In this document: in pieces, positions 33,773 to 42,884 of the stretch
How positions within the stretch are numbered: position 1 is the stretch's first letter
Layout of the letters: each line of letters begins with the position of its first letter
Assembly: GCF_024273235.1 (NCBI RefSeq)
Contig: NZ_JANBVH010000026.1
Span: 1-64,000, forward strand
Origin: Sphingomonas faeni
GTDB lineage: Bacteria; Pseudomonadota; Alphaproteobacteria; Sphingomonadales; Sphingomonadaceae
Reading direction: 5' to 3'
Length of the DNA: 64,000 nucleotides
The notes under the pieces: generated by a model
Databases searched by the model: none
The model's input: the letters and a program-made list of their open reading frames with translations, nothing else
What the model was told of the DNA's origin: nothing
Position numbers and translations under genes: made by a program

Positions 33773-34981
33773 ATGTTCGGCACCACCCTATCCCTCGCGC
33801 TCCGCTCGATCCGCCGCCATCTCTTGCGGTCGTTCCTCACCATCCTCGGCATCGTCATCGGCGTCGGCGCGGTCGTGACGATGGTCACGCTCGGCAAGGC
33901 AACGACGGCGGCGGTCCAGCAGTCGATCTCCGCGCTGGGCACCAACATCCTCCAGGTCCGCCCCGGCCAGGGCTTCGGCCGCGGCGGCGGCGGGCCGCGT
34001 CCGCCCGACTTCAAGCCCGAGGACGTCGAGGCGATCGCCAACCAGATCGCCGGCGTCACCGCGGTCGCACCACAGGCACAGGCCACCGCCACCGCGATCT
34101 ACGAAGGCGCGAACTGGTCGACCACGATCAACGGCACCACGTCGGCCTATTTCCAGGTCCAGCCCTGGCCGCTCGCCGCGGGCCGCATCTTCTCGCCGGT
34201 CGAGGAAGCCGCGGGCAAGGCCGTCTGCATCATCGGCAACACCGTCCGCACCAACCTCTTCCGCGGCGGCGACGCGGTCGGCCTACGGATGCGGATCGGC
34301 GCGATCAGCTGCGATGTGGTCGGCGTCCTCTCCGCCCGCGGCCAGGCCGGGTTCGGCGGCGATCAGGACGATGTCGTCATCATGCCGATCAAGGCGGTCC
34401 AAAGGCGTTTCACGGGGAGCCGCGATATCCGCCTGATGCTCGTCGGCGTCGACCAGAAATTCTCGACCGCGACCGTCCAGGCCTCGATCACCGACCTGCT
34501 CCGCGAACGCCGCACGATCACCGCGGGCAAGGAAGACGACTTCAACATCTTCGATACCAAGCAGATCTCGGATACGCTGACCGGCACCACGACGCGACTG
34601 ACCGGCATCGTTGCCGCGGTCGCCGGGATCAGCCTGGTGGTCGGCGGGATCGGCATCATGAACATCATGCTGGTGTCGGTGACCGAGCGCACGCGCGAGA
34701 TCGGCATCCGCCTCGCGATCGGCGCAGTCGCGCGCGAGGTGCTGATGCAGTTTCTGGTCGAGGCGATCGCGCTGTCATGCCTCGGCGGCGTCATCGGCCT
34801 CGTCATCGCGCAGTTGGCGATTGCGATCATCGCGCCATTGATCAAGGTTCAGTGGATCTTCGTGCCCGAAATCAACATCTTCGCGTTCGTCATCTCGGCG
34901 GTGATCGGCGTGGTGTTCGGCTATTTCCCCGCCCGCCGCGCCGCCGCAATGAACCCTATCGACGCGTTAAGGCACGAGTGA
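33773..34981 (+). CDS. ABC transporter permease, MacB-type
   Basis: A 402-residue inner-membrane protein with the MacB/FtsX layout. The N-terminal helix is RSFLTILGIVIGVGAVVTMV. A periplasmic MacB_PCD domain of about 220 residues, with a Gly-rich loop FGRGGGGPRPP, comes next. Three C-terminal helices follow (ISLVVGGIGIMNIMLVSVTE with RTREIGIRLAIGA after it). The gene ends PIDALRHE, typical of the family. It partners the ATPase at 32851. Its last 26 bases overlap the convergent MocA-like gene. Confidence 0.93.
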   Translation: MFGTTLSLALRSIRRHLLRSFLTILGIVIGVGAVVTMVTLGKATTAAVQQSISALGTNILQVRPGQGFGRGGGGPRPPDFKPEDVEAIANQIAGVTAVAPQAQATATAIYEGANWSTTINGTTSAYFQVQPWPLAAGRIFSPVEEAAGKAVCIIGNTVRTNLFRGGDAVGLRMRIGAISCDVVGVLSARGQAGFGGDQDDVVIMPIKAVQRRFTGSRDIRLMLVGVDQKFSTATVQASITDLLRERRTITAGKEDDFNIFDTKQISDTLTGTTTRLTGIVAAVAGISLVVGGIGIMNIMLVSVTERTREIGIRLAIGAVAREVLMQFLVEAIALSCLGGVIGLVIAQLAIAIIAPLIKVQWIFVPEINIFAFVISAVIGVVFGYFPARRAAAMNPIDALRHE

Positions 34982-35573
34982 TCGCCGCCTTGGGATCGTG
35001 GACCAGCGCCTGCAGCCGGTCCAGATCCTCGGGCGTGTCGATATCGATCAGTTCGGCGGGTGCGGTCACGACGTGCCGCCCCGCCTTCACCAGGTCGCGC
35101 GCGCCCGCATCGCCGTCCAGCGTCAGCAGGAAATCGAACCGATCGCGTCCGAACAGGGCAGGGGGGCTCGGCTTCTCGCCATCGCTCGACGCGACGACGG
35201 CATCGGCACTGTCGGCCGCATCTAGCATCCGGTAGATATGCGCCGCGGTTACGCGCGGCATGTCCGCAAGCGCGATCAGTACCGCCTGCGCCCCCTCGTC
35301 CTTCGCGCGCTGCACGCCCAGTTTTACCGACTGCGACATCCCCGACGACGGATCGTCGTTATGCACCACCTCGAAATGATGGCTGAGGAAGTCGAGCTTG
35401 CATCCGTCGGTGACCACCAGCCGCCGCTTGAACGGGATGTTCTCGAACGCGGTGACGACGTGCATCCCGAGCGGCTTGTTGAGGAATGGCACCTCGAGCT
35501 TGTTCGGAATCCCGAACCGCTCCGAACGGCCCGCGGCGAGCAGGATGAGGAAGACGTCTTCAGCGGCGATCAT
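34956..35573 (-). CDS. Molybdenum cofactor cytidylyltransferase-like protein (MocA family)
   Basis: A 205-residue NTP transferase with signature LILLAAGRSERFGIPNK and the metal-binding Asp in LIALADMPRV. MocA adds CMP to molybdopterin to make MCD, the cofactor form used by xanthine dehydrogenase-family enzymes in bacteria. The molybdenum hydroxylase genes just upstream support this. Its start overlaps the end of the XdhC-like gene by 14 bases, so the two are co-transcribed. It is convergent with, and overlaps, the ABC permease gene. Confidence 0.85.
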   Translation of the reverse strand: MIAAEDVFLILLAAGRSERFGIPNKLEVPFLNKPLGMHVVTAFENIPFKRRLVVTDGCKLDFLSHHFEVVHNDDPSSGMSQSVKLGVQRAKDEGAQAVLIALADMPRVTAAHIYRMLDAADSADAVVASSDGEKPSPPALFGRDRFDFLLTLDGDAGARDLVKAGRHVVTAPAELIDIDTPEDLDRLQALVHDPKAAITRALTRR

Positions 35574-36483
35574 TGAACGCTCCTATCATCGCCGCCGCGA
35601 CCGACAGCGCAATCTCCGAGGGTCCGATCGCGCCGATGTCGAGCCCGACCGGCGCATCGATCCGGTCGATGTTCTCAGGCGTAACGCCCTCCGAGGCAAG
35701 CCGCTCCCTCCGCGCCGCGTGGCTCTTGCGGCTGCCGAGCGCGCCGACATACGCGGCATCGGACGCGAGCGCCGCGATCAGCGCGGGGTCGTCGATCTTG
35801 ATGTCGTGGCTCAGCGTCACGACCGCGGTCGACGGACCAGGGCGATAAGCGGCAATCGCCTCGTCCGGCCAGCGATCGTCGAGCGTCACGCCGGGGAAGC
35901 GTTCCTCGGTGAGAAAGCGCGCGCGCGGATCGATCACCACCGTCTCGATCCCGAGTTCGCGCGCGAGGCCCGCCAAGGCCTGCGCGATCTGCACCGCGCC
36001 GACGATCAGCAACCGGCGCGGCGGATCGTAGCGATTGACGAACACCTCGCCGGTCTCGATCGGCCGCGCGTCGCTGTGCCCGGTCTTGAGGTCGGTCGTC
36101 ACGGTCAGCGCATCGCCCTGGTCGCGCGCCTCGGCGATCCGGTCGAACAGCTCGGGATCGAACCCCTCGGCCGACACCGGCTGCACCATCACCGCGATCT
36201 CGCCGCCGCACGGCAGGCCTACTTCCCAGGCCGCCGCATCCGCCACGCCGTAGTTGCGCAGCTGGAACGGCGCACCAGCGATCACCTCCGCGGCGGTGGC
36301 TAGGATGTCGCTCTCGACGCACCCGCCGGAGACGGAGCCTTCGAACCGCCCATCGGCATGGACGAGCATATGGCTCCCCTTTGGGCGCGGCGCGGATCCC
36401 CAGGTCGAGACGACCGTGGCGATCGCCATCGGTTCACCCTTCCAGCTCCTGGCGGCGGCAATCACGCTGTCGTTTTCGGCCAT
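35560..36483 (-). CDS. XdhC/CoxI-family molybdoenzyme maturation protein
   Basis: A 307-residue protein. The N-terminal XdhC_CoxI domain has GSAPRPKGSHMLVHADGRF followed by GSVSGGCVESDI. The C-terminal Rossmann-like XdhC_C domain contains RLLIVGAVQIAQALAGLARE and YVGALGSRKSHAARRERL. XdhC proteins bind the molybdenum cofactor, promote its sulfuration and insert it into target apo-enzymes. It sits between the MocA-like gene and the molybdenum hydroxylase subunits. The Rossmann loop reads IVGAVQIAQ where GxGxxx is common, which may lower nucleotide binding. Confidence 0.92.
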   Translation of the reverse strand: MAENDSVIAAARSWKGEPMAIATVVSTWGSAPRPKGSHMLVHADGRFEGSVSGGCVESDILATAAEVIAGAPFQLRNYGVADAAAWEVGLPCGGEIAVMVQPVSAEGFDPELFDRIAEARDQGDALTVTTDLKTGHSDARPIETGEVFVNRYDPPRRLLIVGAVQIAQALAGLARELGIETVVIDPRARFLTEERFPGVTLDDRWPDEAIAAYRPGPSTAVVTLSHDIKIDDPALIAALASDAAYVGALGSRKSHAARRERLASEGVTPENIDRIDAPVGLDIGAIGPSEIALSVAAAMIGAFNDRR

Positions 36484-36501
36484 GTCTTCGTTTTCTTTCT
36501 A

Positions 36502-36631
36502 ATCCTCCCCGCATGCGGGGAGGGGGACCAGCGCAGCTGGTGGAGGGGGCCAGCCGCAAACGTTACGCTTGGGGGGAGCCCCCTCCACCACGCCAAGAGG
36601 CGCGGTCCCCCTCCCCGTGCCGGGGAGGATT
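36502..36631. repeat. Paired-hairpin repeat, family G
   Basis: Arms CCTCCCCGC/GCGGGGAGG (AT loop on the left, TGCC on the right) with GGGGGACC extensions are inverted. A nested inverted pair (TGGTGGAGGGGGC and GCCCCCTCCACCA) lies inside. The right end overlaps the stop codon of the molybdenum hydroxylase gene. Confidence 0.87.
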
Positions 36632-38834
36632 AGATGGCGGGCAAACCTTCGAGCAGCTTGTCGAGCGTCACCGGAAAGTCCCGAACCCTCACCCCCGTCG
36701 CATTATAGATAGCATTCGCCACCGCAGCCCCCGCGCCGGAAATCCCAAGCTCACCAACGCCCTTCGCCCCCACCGGGTTCGCCGACGTGTCGATCTCCTC
36801 GATGAAATGCACCTCCAGCTGCGGAATGTCGGCATTCACCGCCACATGATACTCGCCGAAATCGGGGTTCACGAACGCCCCCGTCCGCGTGTCGACGATG
36901 CCCTCCTCGCTCAACGCATAGGCGATCCCCCACGCCATCCCGCCGGTGATCTGGCTGGTCGCCGTCTTGCGATTGAGCACGCGGCCAACGTCGAACACCC
37001 CGAGCATCCGCCGCACCCGCGTCTCGCCCGTCACCGCGTTCACCGCGACCTCGACGAAGTGCGCACCGTGGCTCGCCTGGCTGGTGCGCTTGCTCTCGGC
37101 ACCCGGCCCGGTCTTGCCCATCGCGACGATCGCCTCGCCGCGGACCAGATCGGCGAGCCTCACCGATCGCCCACCGGCGCTGACGCACCCGTCGCGCAGG
37201 CTCAGATCCTCGGGCGCCGCGTTCATCCTGAGCGCCAGTTCGCCAAGGATATCCTCGCACGCCAGCACCACCGCCGAACACGCGCTGCCAGCCCCGAACG
37301 ATCCGCCCGACCCCGCACTCGCCGGAAGGTCGCTATCGCCGAGCCGCACGGTCACGTCCGCCACCGGCAGCCCCAACATCTCGCCCGCGGTCTGCGCGAG
37401 AATAGTGTACGTCCCCGTACCGATATCCGTCATGTCGCACTCGACCGTCGCGCGGCCGTCCGCCTCCAGCCGCACGCGCGCCTGCGCCTCGACGGTGAAG
37501 TTGCCACGCAGGCTCGCCGCCATCCCGATCCCGACCAGCCACTCGCCCTCGCGCACCGAGCCCGGCGTCGGCACCTTCGCAGGCCAGCCGAACCGCTCCG
37601 CCCCTTGCGTGTAGCAATCCAGCATCCGCCGCGTGGAGAACGGCTTGCCACTCACCGGATCGGTCTCGGGCTCGTTGCGCCGCCGCAGTTCGATCGGGTC
37701 GATCCCCAGTTGCTCGGCCAGTTCGTCCATCGCGCACTCGATCCCGAACGTGCCGACCGCCTCGCCCGGCGCGCGCACCGCGCCCGTCTCGGGCAGGTCG
37801 ACGCGGACGAGGCCGGTCTTGAACCGCCGCGCATCGCACCGGTACAGCGGCAACGTCCCGAACGGCACCGGCTCGAGAAATTCGCCATCGTCGTTCTGCG
37901 CGACGACGCTCTCATGCCCCATGCCGAGGATCACGCCGTGCTCGTCGGCGGCGATGCGGATCCGCTGCGTCGTGTGCGAGCGGTGGTGGACCATGTACGC
38001 GGTCTGGCGGCGGGGCAGCGCGATCTTCACCGGCCGCCCGACGACCTCCGCCGCGATCGCCGCGAGCATCGCCTCCGCGCCGACGCCGGTCTTCCCGCCG
38101 AACCCGCCGCCGACATACGGAGCGAGCGCGCGCACCTTGTCGGGATCGATCTTGAGCGCCTTGGCGATCGTCTTCCGCGCGCCGCCGATCACCTGGTTGC
38201 TGGTGCGGACGGTAAGCCTGTCGCCGTCCCACCACGCGGTGGTCGCGTGCGGCTCCAGCGCGGCGGGGAAATGCACCGGCGTCGTGTAGGTCCGGTCGAG
38301 CGTCACCGCCGCATCCGCCATCACTGCGTCGAGATCGCCGTTATCGATCGGTGGCAGGAAGCCGATCTTCGGCGCGGTATCGACCGGCTGCGCGTCGACG
38401 TCGAACCGGTCCTCGCCGGCTTCGGTGCGGACCACGACCAGCGCGGCGGCATCGCGCGCGATCGCCTGATCCTCCGCAACGACGATCGCGACCGGCTGGC
38501 CGAGGTGGAGGATGATGTCGGTGTTCAACTTTGGCATCGCCCGCGAATTGGACTCGCCGGCGGGTATGCGCGGATCGTCGTGGATGACGGCGATGACGCC
38601 GGGCAGAGCCTCGGCCGCGCTGACGTCGATACCGAGGATGCGCCCGCTGCCTACGGGCGTGCCGACGATCGCGGCGTAGGCGATGCCGTCGGGCGTGCCT
38701 TCATACGCATAGTCTGCCACGCCGGTGACCTTCGCCGGCCCCTCGATTCGGTCCAGCCCGAGCCCGAGAACGCCCTGTTTCGCGCGATCAAGACCAGCCG
38801 GTCGAAACGCCGCATCCATCACGTGTTCGTTCAT
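36630..38834 (-). CDS. Molybdopterin-binding subunit, xanthine dehydrogenase/aldehyde oxidase family (1)
   Basis: A 734-residue catalytic subunit. The N-terminal domain begins DRIEGPAKVTGVADYAYEGT. Cofactor-binding segments include APYVGGGFGGKTG, GAVRAPGEAVGTFGIE and the Gly/Ser-rich GSGGSFGAGSACS. The catalytic Glu lies in KGVGELGISGAGAA near residue 705. The closest known relative by pattern is PaoC (YagR), a periplasmic aldehyde oxidoreductase, but no Tat signal is present here. No small subunits are adjacent other than those of paralogue 2; it may share them. The substrate is unknown. Confidence 0.92.
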   Translation of the reverse strand: MNEHVMDAAFRPAGLDRAKQGVLGLGLDRIEGPAKVTGVADYAYEGTPDGIAYAAIVGTPVGSGRILGIDVSAAEALPGVIAVIHDDPRIPAGESNSRAMPKLNTDIILHLGQPVAIVVAEDQAIARDAAALVVVRTEAGEDRFDVDAQPVDTAPKIGFLPPIDNGDLDAVMADAAVTLDRTYTTPVHFPAALEPHATTAWWDGDRLTVRTSNQVIGGARKTIAKALKIDPDKVRALAPYVGGGFGGKTGVGAEAMLAAIAAEVVGRPVKIALPRRQTAYMVHHRSHTTQRIRIAADEHGVILGMGHESVVAQNDDGEFLEPVPFGTLPLYRCDARRFKTGLVRVDLPETGAVRAPGEAVGTFGIECAMDELAEQLGIDPIELRRRNEPETDPVSGKPFSTRRMLDCYTQGAERFGWPAKVPTPGSVREGEWLVGIGMAASLRGNFTVEAQARVRLEADGRATVECDMTDIGTGTYTILAQTAGEMLGLPVADVTVRLGDSDLPASAGSGGSFGAGSACSAVVLACEDILGELALRMNAAPEDLSLRDGCVSAGGRSVRLADLVRGEAIVAMGKTGPGAESKRTSQASHGAHFVEVAVNAVTGETRVRRMLGVFDVGRVLNRKTATSQITGGMAWGIAYALSEEGIVDTRTGAFVNPDFGEYHVAVNADIPQLEVHFIEEIDTSANPVGAKGVGELGISGAGAAVANAIYNATGVRVRDFPVTLDKLLEGLPAI

Positions 38835-38923
38835 TCTGCGGTCCTCGGGGTGGAGGGAAGGATATGGGTAGGGCGGGTACGTTTGACGAGGGTTGGAGCT
38901 TGACTCACCTCAACCCTAGCCGC

Positions 38924-39026
38924 CACCCCGGCGAAGGCCGGGGCCCAGTTGGGAAGGTCTTGATAACGAAAGACAATCCTTCGTTATCTTCGTCCCCCGA
39001 CTGGGCCCCGGCCTTCGCCGGGGAGG
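38924..39026. repeat. Paired-hairpin repeat, family A, copy 4
   Basis: It has the canonical left arm with CCCAGTTGGG; the right arm has CCCGACTGGG, so one base differs from perfect pairing. The spacer contains its own inverted pair (GATAACGAA and TTCGTTATC). It lies between the two molybdopterin-subunit genes. Confidence 0.9.
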
Positions 39027-39052
39027 TAGCCGATTATGGTATCCTAAGCCCC

Positions 39053-41284
39053 TCAAACAGCCGGCAACTGATCCAGCAGCTTGTCTAGCGTGATCGGGAA
39101 CTCGCGCACCCGGATCCCCGTCGCATTATACACCGCGTTCGCCACCGCAGCGCCCGCTCCCGAGATCCCCAGCTCGCCGATCCCCTTGGCGTGGATCGGG
39201 TTCGCATGGATATCGCGCTCGTCGACGAAGTGGACGTCCATCTGCGGCACGTCCGCATTGGCCGGCACGTGATATTCGCCGAGATCGTGGTTCACCAGCT
39301 TGCCGGTCCGCGTGTCGTGGACGAGGTCCTCGGTCAGCGCGGTGCCGATCCCGAAGGTCATCCCGCCAAGGCACTGCGACCGCGCGGTCTTCGCGTTGAG
39401 CACACGCCCCGCCGCGAACGACCCGAGCATCCGCCGCACCCGCGTCTCGCCGGTGACCACGTTGACCGCGACCTCCGCGAAATGCGCGCCGAACCCGGCC
39501 TGCGTCGTTTCCTTCTCCTGCTTGCCCGGCTTGACGTGCCCGGTCGCTTCCAGCCCCTGGCCGACCAGCTCGCCGATCGGCGTCGAGCGGTTGTCGCCGA
39601 TCGCCTTGCCGTCCTTCAGCGTCAGGCTGCCCTCGTCGACGCCCATCGCCTTGGCCAGCTTCCCGCGCAGCATCTCGCACGCCAGATACACGGCCGTCCC
39701 CGAAGACGCCGCACCCCAGGACCCGCCCGACCCAGCCGCCGGAGGATCGTTGGTATCCCCCAGCGCCATCGTGATGTTCGCGACCGGGATTCCCAGGATT
39801 TCCGACGCGATCTGCGCCAGGATCGTGTAGCTGCCGGTGCCGATATCGGTCATCGCCGACGATACGGTCGCGGAGCCATCCGGGTGGATCTCGACCTTGG
39901 CGGACGATTCCATCAGCATGTTGCCGCGCACCGCACCGGCGACGCCCATGCCGATCAGCCACTCGCCCTCGCGCCGCGTCCCGGCCTTCTGCCGCTTGTC
40001 CCATCCGAACTTCTTCGCGCCCTCGTCGAGCGCGCGCGTCAGGTTGCGCGACGAATAGGGCACGTCCTTCTCGGGGTCGATCTTCGGATCGTTGCGCTTG
40101 CGCAGCTCGATCGGATCCATGTCCAGCTTTTCGGCCAGCTCGTCCATCGCGCCCTCGAGCGCGAGCATCCCGACCGCCTCGCCCGGCGCGCGCATCGAGC
40201 CCGACACGACGAAGTTCATATCGACCAGCTCATGCGTGATCAGCCGGTTCTCACCGCCGTACAGCATGTGCGTGCCGATCCCGGCCGGCTCGAAATAATC
40301 CTCGGTCGACTGGTTCGACGCCAGCGTCTCGTGACCGATCGCCGACAGCTTGCCGGACGCATCCGCCGCCAGCCGCACGCGCTGCTCGGTATTCGACCGC
40401 CGCACGGTCGCCTCGAACACCTGCGGCCGCGACATCACCGCCTTGACCGGCCGGCCAAGCTGCTTCGCCGCGATCGCCGCCGCGACGCTCTCGGGCGCGA
40501 TGCCGAGCTTCGACCCGAACCCGCCGCCGATATACCGCGCGATGATCCGCACCTTCTTCTCGGACAGCCCCAGCGACTTCGCGAGCTGCTGCGCATCCGA
40601 CGTCGGCATCTGGTACGCGCCGTAGAGCGACAGCGAGCCGTCCTCTTCCCACACCGCAGTCGAAGCATGCGACTCCATCGCCGCCGAGTTCTGGCTCGGC
40701 GTGACATAGGTCGAGTCGATCGTCACCGCCGCCTCGGCCATAGCCTTGTCGACGTCGCCCTGCTTGAAATGCGCGGGCGTAGCGTCGTCCGGCGGCGTCC
40801 GCGTCTCGTCGCGGTGCGCGGCGAAGTCGTACTGGCCCTTGGCCTCGTCATACACGATCGGCAGCCGCGCCGCCGCATCGCGCGCGACCTCGAAGCTTTC
40901 CGCGAGCACGATCGCGACGATCTGGCCGAAGAACGCGATGTCCTTTACGCCCTGCGTCGGTGCATCGGTCGCGCCACCCTGCGCCGCGACGCGGATGAAC
41001 CGGTCGAAATCCGTCACGACGTCGATCACGCCGGGGATCGATTTCACCGCGTCGACGTCGATCGAGACGACTTTCCCCGCCGAGATCTTCGTGCCGACCA
41101 GTACGCCATACGCCATGTTCGCGAACTGGTATTCCGCGGCGTAAGTCGCCGTACCGGTAACCTTGAGCGGCCCGTCGATCCGGTCGAGCGGCTTGCCGAT
41201 GACGCCCTGGACGCCCGTATCCAGAAGACTGTCCGGATGCGGCTTGTCCATCGTCAGGCTGTTCGTGGTGCCAAGACCAAACAT
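39053..41284 (-). CDS. Molybdopterin-binding subunit, xanthine dehydrogenase/aldehyde oxidase family (2)
   Basis: A 743-residue paralogue of the preceding gene with the same order of motifs: DRIDGPLKVTGTATYAAEY, ARYIGGGFGSKLG, GSMRAPGEAVGMLALEG, GSGGSWGAASSGTAV and the catalytic Glu in KGIGELGISGAGAA. The start at 41284 lies two bases before the stop of the FAD subunit gene, and the order 2Fe-2S, FAD, Mo subunit matches paoABC. No export signal is seen, so unlike E. coli PaoABC it is probably cytoplasmic. It probably oxidises aldehydes. Confidence 0.93.
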   Translation of the reverse strand: MFGLGTTNSLTMDKPHPDSLLDTGVQGVIGKPLDRIDGPLKVTGTATYAAEYQFANMAYGVLVGTKISAGKVVSIDVDAVKSIPGVIDVVTDFDRFIRVAAQGGATDAPTQGVKDIAFFGQIVAIVLAESFEVARDAAARLPIVYDEAKGQYDFAAHRDETRTPPDDATPAHFKQGDVDKAMAEAAVTIDSTYVTPSQNSAAMESHASTAVWEEDGSLSLYGAYQMPTSDAQQLAKSLGLSEKKVRIIARYIGGGFGSKLGIAPESVAAAIAAKQLGRPVKAVMSRPQVFEATVRRSNTEQRVRLAADASGKLSAIGHETLASNQSTEDYFEPAGIGTHMLYGGENRLITHELVDMNFVVSGSMRAPGEAVGMLALEGAMDELAEKLDMDPIELRKRNDPKIDPEKDVPYSSRNLTRALDEGAKKFGWDKRQKAGTRREGEWLIGMGVAGAVRGNMLMESSAKVEIHPDGSATVSSAMTDIGTGSYTILAQIASEILGIPVANITMALGDTNDPPAAGSGGSWGAASSGTAVYLACEMLRGKLAKAMGVDEGSLTLKDGKAIGDNRSTPIGELVGQGLEATGHVKPGKQEKETTQAGFGAHFAEVAVNVVTGETRVRRMLGSFAAGRVLNAKTARSQCLGGMTFGIGTALTEDLVHDTRTGKLVNHDLGEYHVPANADVPQMDVHFVDERDIHANPIHAKGIGELGISGAGAAVANAVYNATGIRVREFPITLDKLLDQLPAV

Positions 41285-41286
41285 GC

Positions 41287-42267
41287 TCACGCTCCCGTAA
41301 CGTTGCGCAGCGTCGCGATCAGCGTGCGACGGGCGAGGGGGATCTTGAAGTCGTTCGAGCCATAGCCCTTGGCATCGGCCAGCAGCGCGGTCGCCGCAGC
41401 TTCGAACACGGCATCGGACGGCGCCTTGCCGACCAGCGCGGCCTCGACCGCGGGGTTCCGCCACGGCATCGGCCCAAGGCCACCGAACGCGAGCGAGGCC
41501 GACGCGATCACGCCATTCTGCACGTCGACCACGGCCGCGACGGACACGAGCGCGAACGCATACGACGCACGATCGCGAACCTTGCGGTATTCCTGCTTGC
41601 CCTTCGGCGGCGCCGGCAACTCGATGTGCGTGATCAGTTCACCCGCTTCGAGCGCGTTCTCGATCTGCGGCGTATCGCCCGGCAGGCGATAGAAATCGTG
41701 GATCGAGATCCGCCGCCGATCGCCGTCCGCCTTGAGGGTCACGATCGTCGCGTCGAGCGCGCGCATCGCCACCGCCATGTCGCTCGGGTGCGTCGCGATG
41801 CAATGCTCGCTCGTCCCCAGCACGGCGAGGATGCGGTTGAAGCCGCCGATCGCCGAACAGCCGCTACCCGGCTCGCGCTTGTTGCACGCGGCCGCCGTGT
41901 CGTAAAAATAATAGCACCGCGTCCGCTGGAGCAAATTGCCCCCGGTAGTCGCCTTGTTGCGCAACTGCCCCGACGCGCCAGCGAGTAATGCGCGGCTCAG
42001 CACCTCGTACTTCGCGACGACACGACGATCGGCGGCGAGGTCGCTGTTCGGCACGAGCGCACCGATCGTCAGCCCGCCATCCTCACGCTCCTCGATCTTG
42101 GCCAGATCGAGCCGCGAGATGTCGACCAGCTTGTCCGGCGTCTCGACCTGCAACTTCATCAGGTCGAGCAAATTGGTGCCGCCAGCGATGAACTTGGCGC
42201 CGCTCGTATCGATATCCTTGACCGCAGCCTCGGGGGTCGCGGCCTTCTCATAGGTGAAGGTCTTCAT
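41287..42267 (-). CDS. FAD-binding subunit of molybdenum hydroxylase (PaoB/YagS-like)
   Basis: A 326-residue protein of the CO-dehydrogenase-flavoprotein type. The FAD motifs are [14 protein letters not shown] near residue 25 and [15 protein letters not shown] near 108-121. Cys118, Cys128, Cys137 and Cys156 lie in the insertion that binds an extra [4Fe-4S] cluster in PaoB. This places it in the PaoABC group rather than classical XdhB. Its start overlaps the stop of the iron-sulfur subunit gene by four bases. It passes electrons between the 2Fe-2S subunit and the final acceptor. Confidence 0.92.
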   Translation of the reverse strand: MKTFTYEKAATPEAAVKDIDTSGAKFIAGGTNLLDLMKLQVETPDKLVDISRLDLAKIEEREDGGLTIGALVPNSDLAADRRVVAKYEVLSRALLAGASGQLRNKATTGGNLLQRTRCYYFYDTAAACNKREPGSGCSAIGGFNRILAVLGTSEHCIATHPSDMAVAMRALDATIVTLKADGDRRRISIHDFYRLPGDTPQIENALEAGELITHIELPAPPKGKQEYRKVRDRASYAFALVSVAAVVDVQNGVIASASLAFGGLGPMPWRNPAVEAALVGKAPSDAVFEAAATALLADAKGYGSNDFKIPLARRTLIATLRNVTGA

Positions 42268-42827
42268 GCCACCAGCTCCCCACGCGCATTGGCTTCCATC
42301 GCCGCGTCCTTCTCGTCCGCGGTCCGGCCGGCGGGCTCGGCACCACCGACTTCGCGGATCGCATCGACGATGTTCGGATACGCGGCGCAGCGGCACAGAT
42401 TGCCGCTCATCCGCTCGGAAATCTCGGCATCGTCGAACTTCGGATCGGTCAGGTCGCCCGACGCATGGCTGGCCCAGCCCTTCTTGACCTCGTCGAGCAT
42501 GCCGACTGCCGAGCAGATCTGCCCCGGCGTGCAGTATCCGCACTGATAGCCGTCATGCCGCACGAATGCTTCCTGCAACGCGTGGAGATTGCCCGGCTGG
42601 CCGATCCCCTCGATCGTCGTGATCTCGTCGTCCTGATGCATCACCGCGAGCGTCAGGCAGGAATTGACGCGCCGCCCATTGATCAGCACCGTGCAAGCCC
42701 CGCACTGGCCATGATCGCAGCCCTTCTTCGAACCTGTCAGCCCAAGATGTTCGCGACATAGATCAAGTACCGACGTGCGAATATCGGGCTCGACGTCATA
42801 TGATTGACCATTGATCGTGAAATGCAT
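42264..42827 (-). CDS. 2Fe-2S subunit of molybdenum hydroxylase (PaoA-like)
   Basis: A 187-residue protein with two 2Fe-2S clusters. The plant-ferredoxin type is [13 protein letters not shown] (Cys37, 42, 45) with Cys57; the second, all-helical type is [12 protein letters not shown] and [12 protein letters not shown]. The family is xanthine dehydrogenase small subunit. E. coli PaoA carries a Tat signal; this one starts directly at the ferredoxin domain, so the complex should stay in the cytoplasm. First gene of the 2Fe-2S, FAD, Mo operon; divergent from the glycerophosphodiesterase gene with only 57 bases between them. Confidence 0.95.
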   Translation of the reverse strand: MHFTINGQSYDVEPDIRTSVLDLCREHLGLTGSKKGCDHGQCGACTVLINGRRVNSCLTLAVMHQDDEITTIEGIGQPGNLHALQEAFVRHDGYQCGYCTPGQICSAVGMLDEVKKGWASHASGDLTDPKFDDAEISERMSGNLCRCAAYPNIVDAIREVGGAEPAGRTADEKDAAMEANARGELVA

Positions 42828-42884
42828 GGCGGTGCCCCTGGTTGAATGTGCCGGGAATGTACGGATTTCGAGGACTCAACGCCG

